Shown piece by piece: positions 5,346 to 5,518 of a DNA stretch of 5,518 nt. The DNA is from Alphaproteobacteria bacterium (GTDB lineage Bacteria > Pseudomonadota > Alphaproteobacteria > Sphingomonadales > Sphingomonadaceae). Within the stretch, counting starts at the first letter, position 1. Each line of letters opens with the position of its first letter. Both the position numbers and the translations under genes were made by a program. The stretch lies in the NCBI GenBank assembly GCA_018830415.1, contig JAHJSJ010000272.1:1-5518 (forward strand), in the 5' to 3' direction. The notes beneath the pieces were generated by a model that searched no databases, was not told the origin of the DNA, and worked only from the letters and a program-made list of their open reading frames with translations.

Positions 5346-5370
5346 CGTCATCCCGAACTTGATCCGGGGT
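5346..5370. repeat. REP-like palindromic intergenic repeat
   Basis: The stretch CGTCATCCCGAACTTGATCC followed by GGGGT forms a hairpin: CCCGAA (5352-5357) pairs with TCCGGG (5363-5368) with one mismatch. It closely resembles a short palindromic repeat I recall from many alphaproteobacterial intergenic regions (CCCGGACTTGATCCGGG type). There is only one copy in the window, so repetition in this genome is not shown. A pyrimidine run follows on the plus strand, but no plus-strand gene precedes it. Confidence 0.5.
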
Positions 5371-5458
5371 TGGGCTTTTCTTCTTCTCCGCCCGCAGGGA
5401 AGTTAGCCAAGCCCCGTGTCAAGCGCCGGGCGACGTAAGGAAGCGGTCCGCTCCGCTC

Positions 5459-5518
5459 TCAATTCTGTCGCTCGCCTTCGGCTTCCCGCGCCACCTCCCG
5501 CCAGCCGATGTCGCGGCG
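5459..5518 (-). CDS. Possible 3' end of a gene entering from the right (partial)
   Basis: From the window edge the minus strand reads 19 codons, RRDIGWREVAREAEGERQN, then TGA. Codon use is like the neighbours: mostly GC-ending codons until the last three. The helical, charged sequence looks like a protein C-terminus. It is too short to identify a family. The alternative is that this is non-coding sequence with a small hairpin (GCC-TTC-GGC at 5474-5482). Confidence 0.4.
   Translation of the reverse strand, partial: RRDIGWREVAREAEGERQN

Larger units (their letters stand above)
5194..5458. other. Non-coding region upstream of the cytochrome c gene
   Basis: I find no convincing gene here on either strand. 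It holds the cytochrome c promoter region (5200-5252), a REP-like hairpin (5346-5370), a pyrimidine-rich run (5376-5388) and an odd palindrome AGCGG-T-CCGCT (5442-5452). A perfect TTGACA on the minus strand (5422-5417) has no matching -10. Confidence 0.6.

Noticed and set aside
5303..5362. A 19-codon plus-strand ORF preceded by GGGAGAGG
   Set aside because: The ribosome-site match is good, but the peptide is very short, runs into the REP-like hairpin, and has no composition or context supporting expression.
5354..5388. Possible rho-independent terminator (hairpin plus T-rich run)
   Set aside because: It points in the plus direction, but there is no plus-strand gene upstream. The pyrimidine run is interrupted and separated from the stem.
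5417..5422. Perfect TTGACA -35 on the minus strand
   Set aside because: No acceptable -10 follows at 15-19 bases, and the nearest gene start is over 220 bases away.

Overview
The window is GC-rich and densely packed. Its codon use and gene families point to an alphaproteobacterium, most likely of the Sphingomonadales (Erythrobacteraceae type). This placement is inferred from recognised protein families, not from a marker gene. I recognise eight complete genes, and probably the ends of two more at the window edges. There are no tRNA or rRNA genes, no CRISPR array, no transposase and no sign of a phage.

Left part (1-1611): sufA, an A-type iron-sulfur carrier, starts on what looks like the stop codon of an upstream gene (TAATG), as expected for the tail of a suf operon. 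A small membrane-anchored hypothetical protein follows 8 bases later. It abuts, tail to tail with a 4-base gap, a 314-residue protein of unknown function on the minus strand that is built from an internally duplicated module.

Middle (1684-3889): a four-helix EI24/CysZ-like membrane protein and a small lipoprotein form a translationally coupled minus-strand pair, again through TAATG. They diverge from a PfkB-family sugar/nucleoside kinase (adenosine kinase type), which has a GTG start and a clear Shine-Dalgarno sequence. The 122-base gap between them holds candidate promoters in both directions.

Right part (3896-5518): a mono-haem cytochrome c lipoprotein and a histidine-rich eight-helix membrane protein lie in tandem on the minus strand. 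A TTGAY-N4-RTCAA (FNR/FixK-type) box sits 34 bases upstream of the cytochrome start codon. A nearly perfect 20-base palindrome lies between the two genes. The element TTTTGTCAC occurs in both upstream regions. This pair is the best candidate in the window for an undescribed functional unit: an oxygen-responsive redox module. The far right is non-coding with a REP-like hairpin, then a probable 3' end of another minus-strand gene that continues beyond the window.
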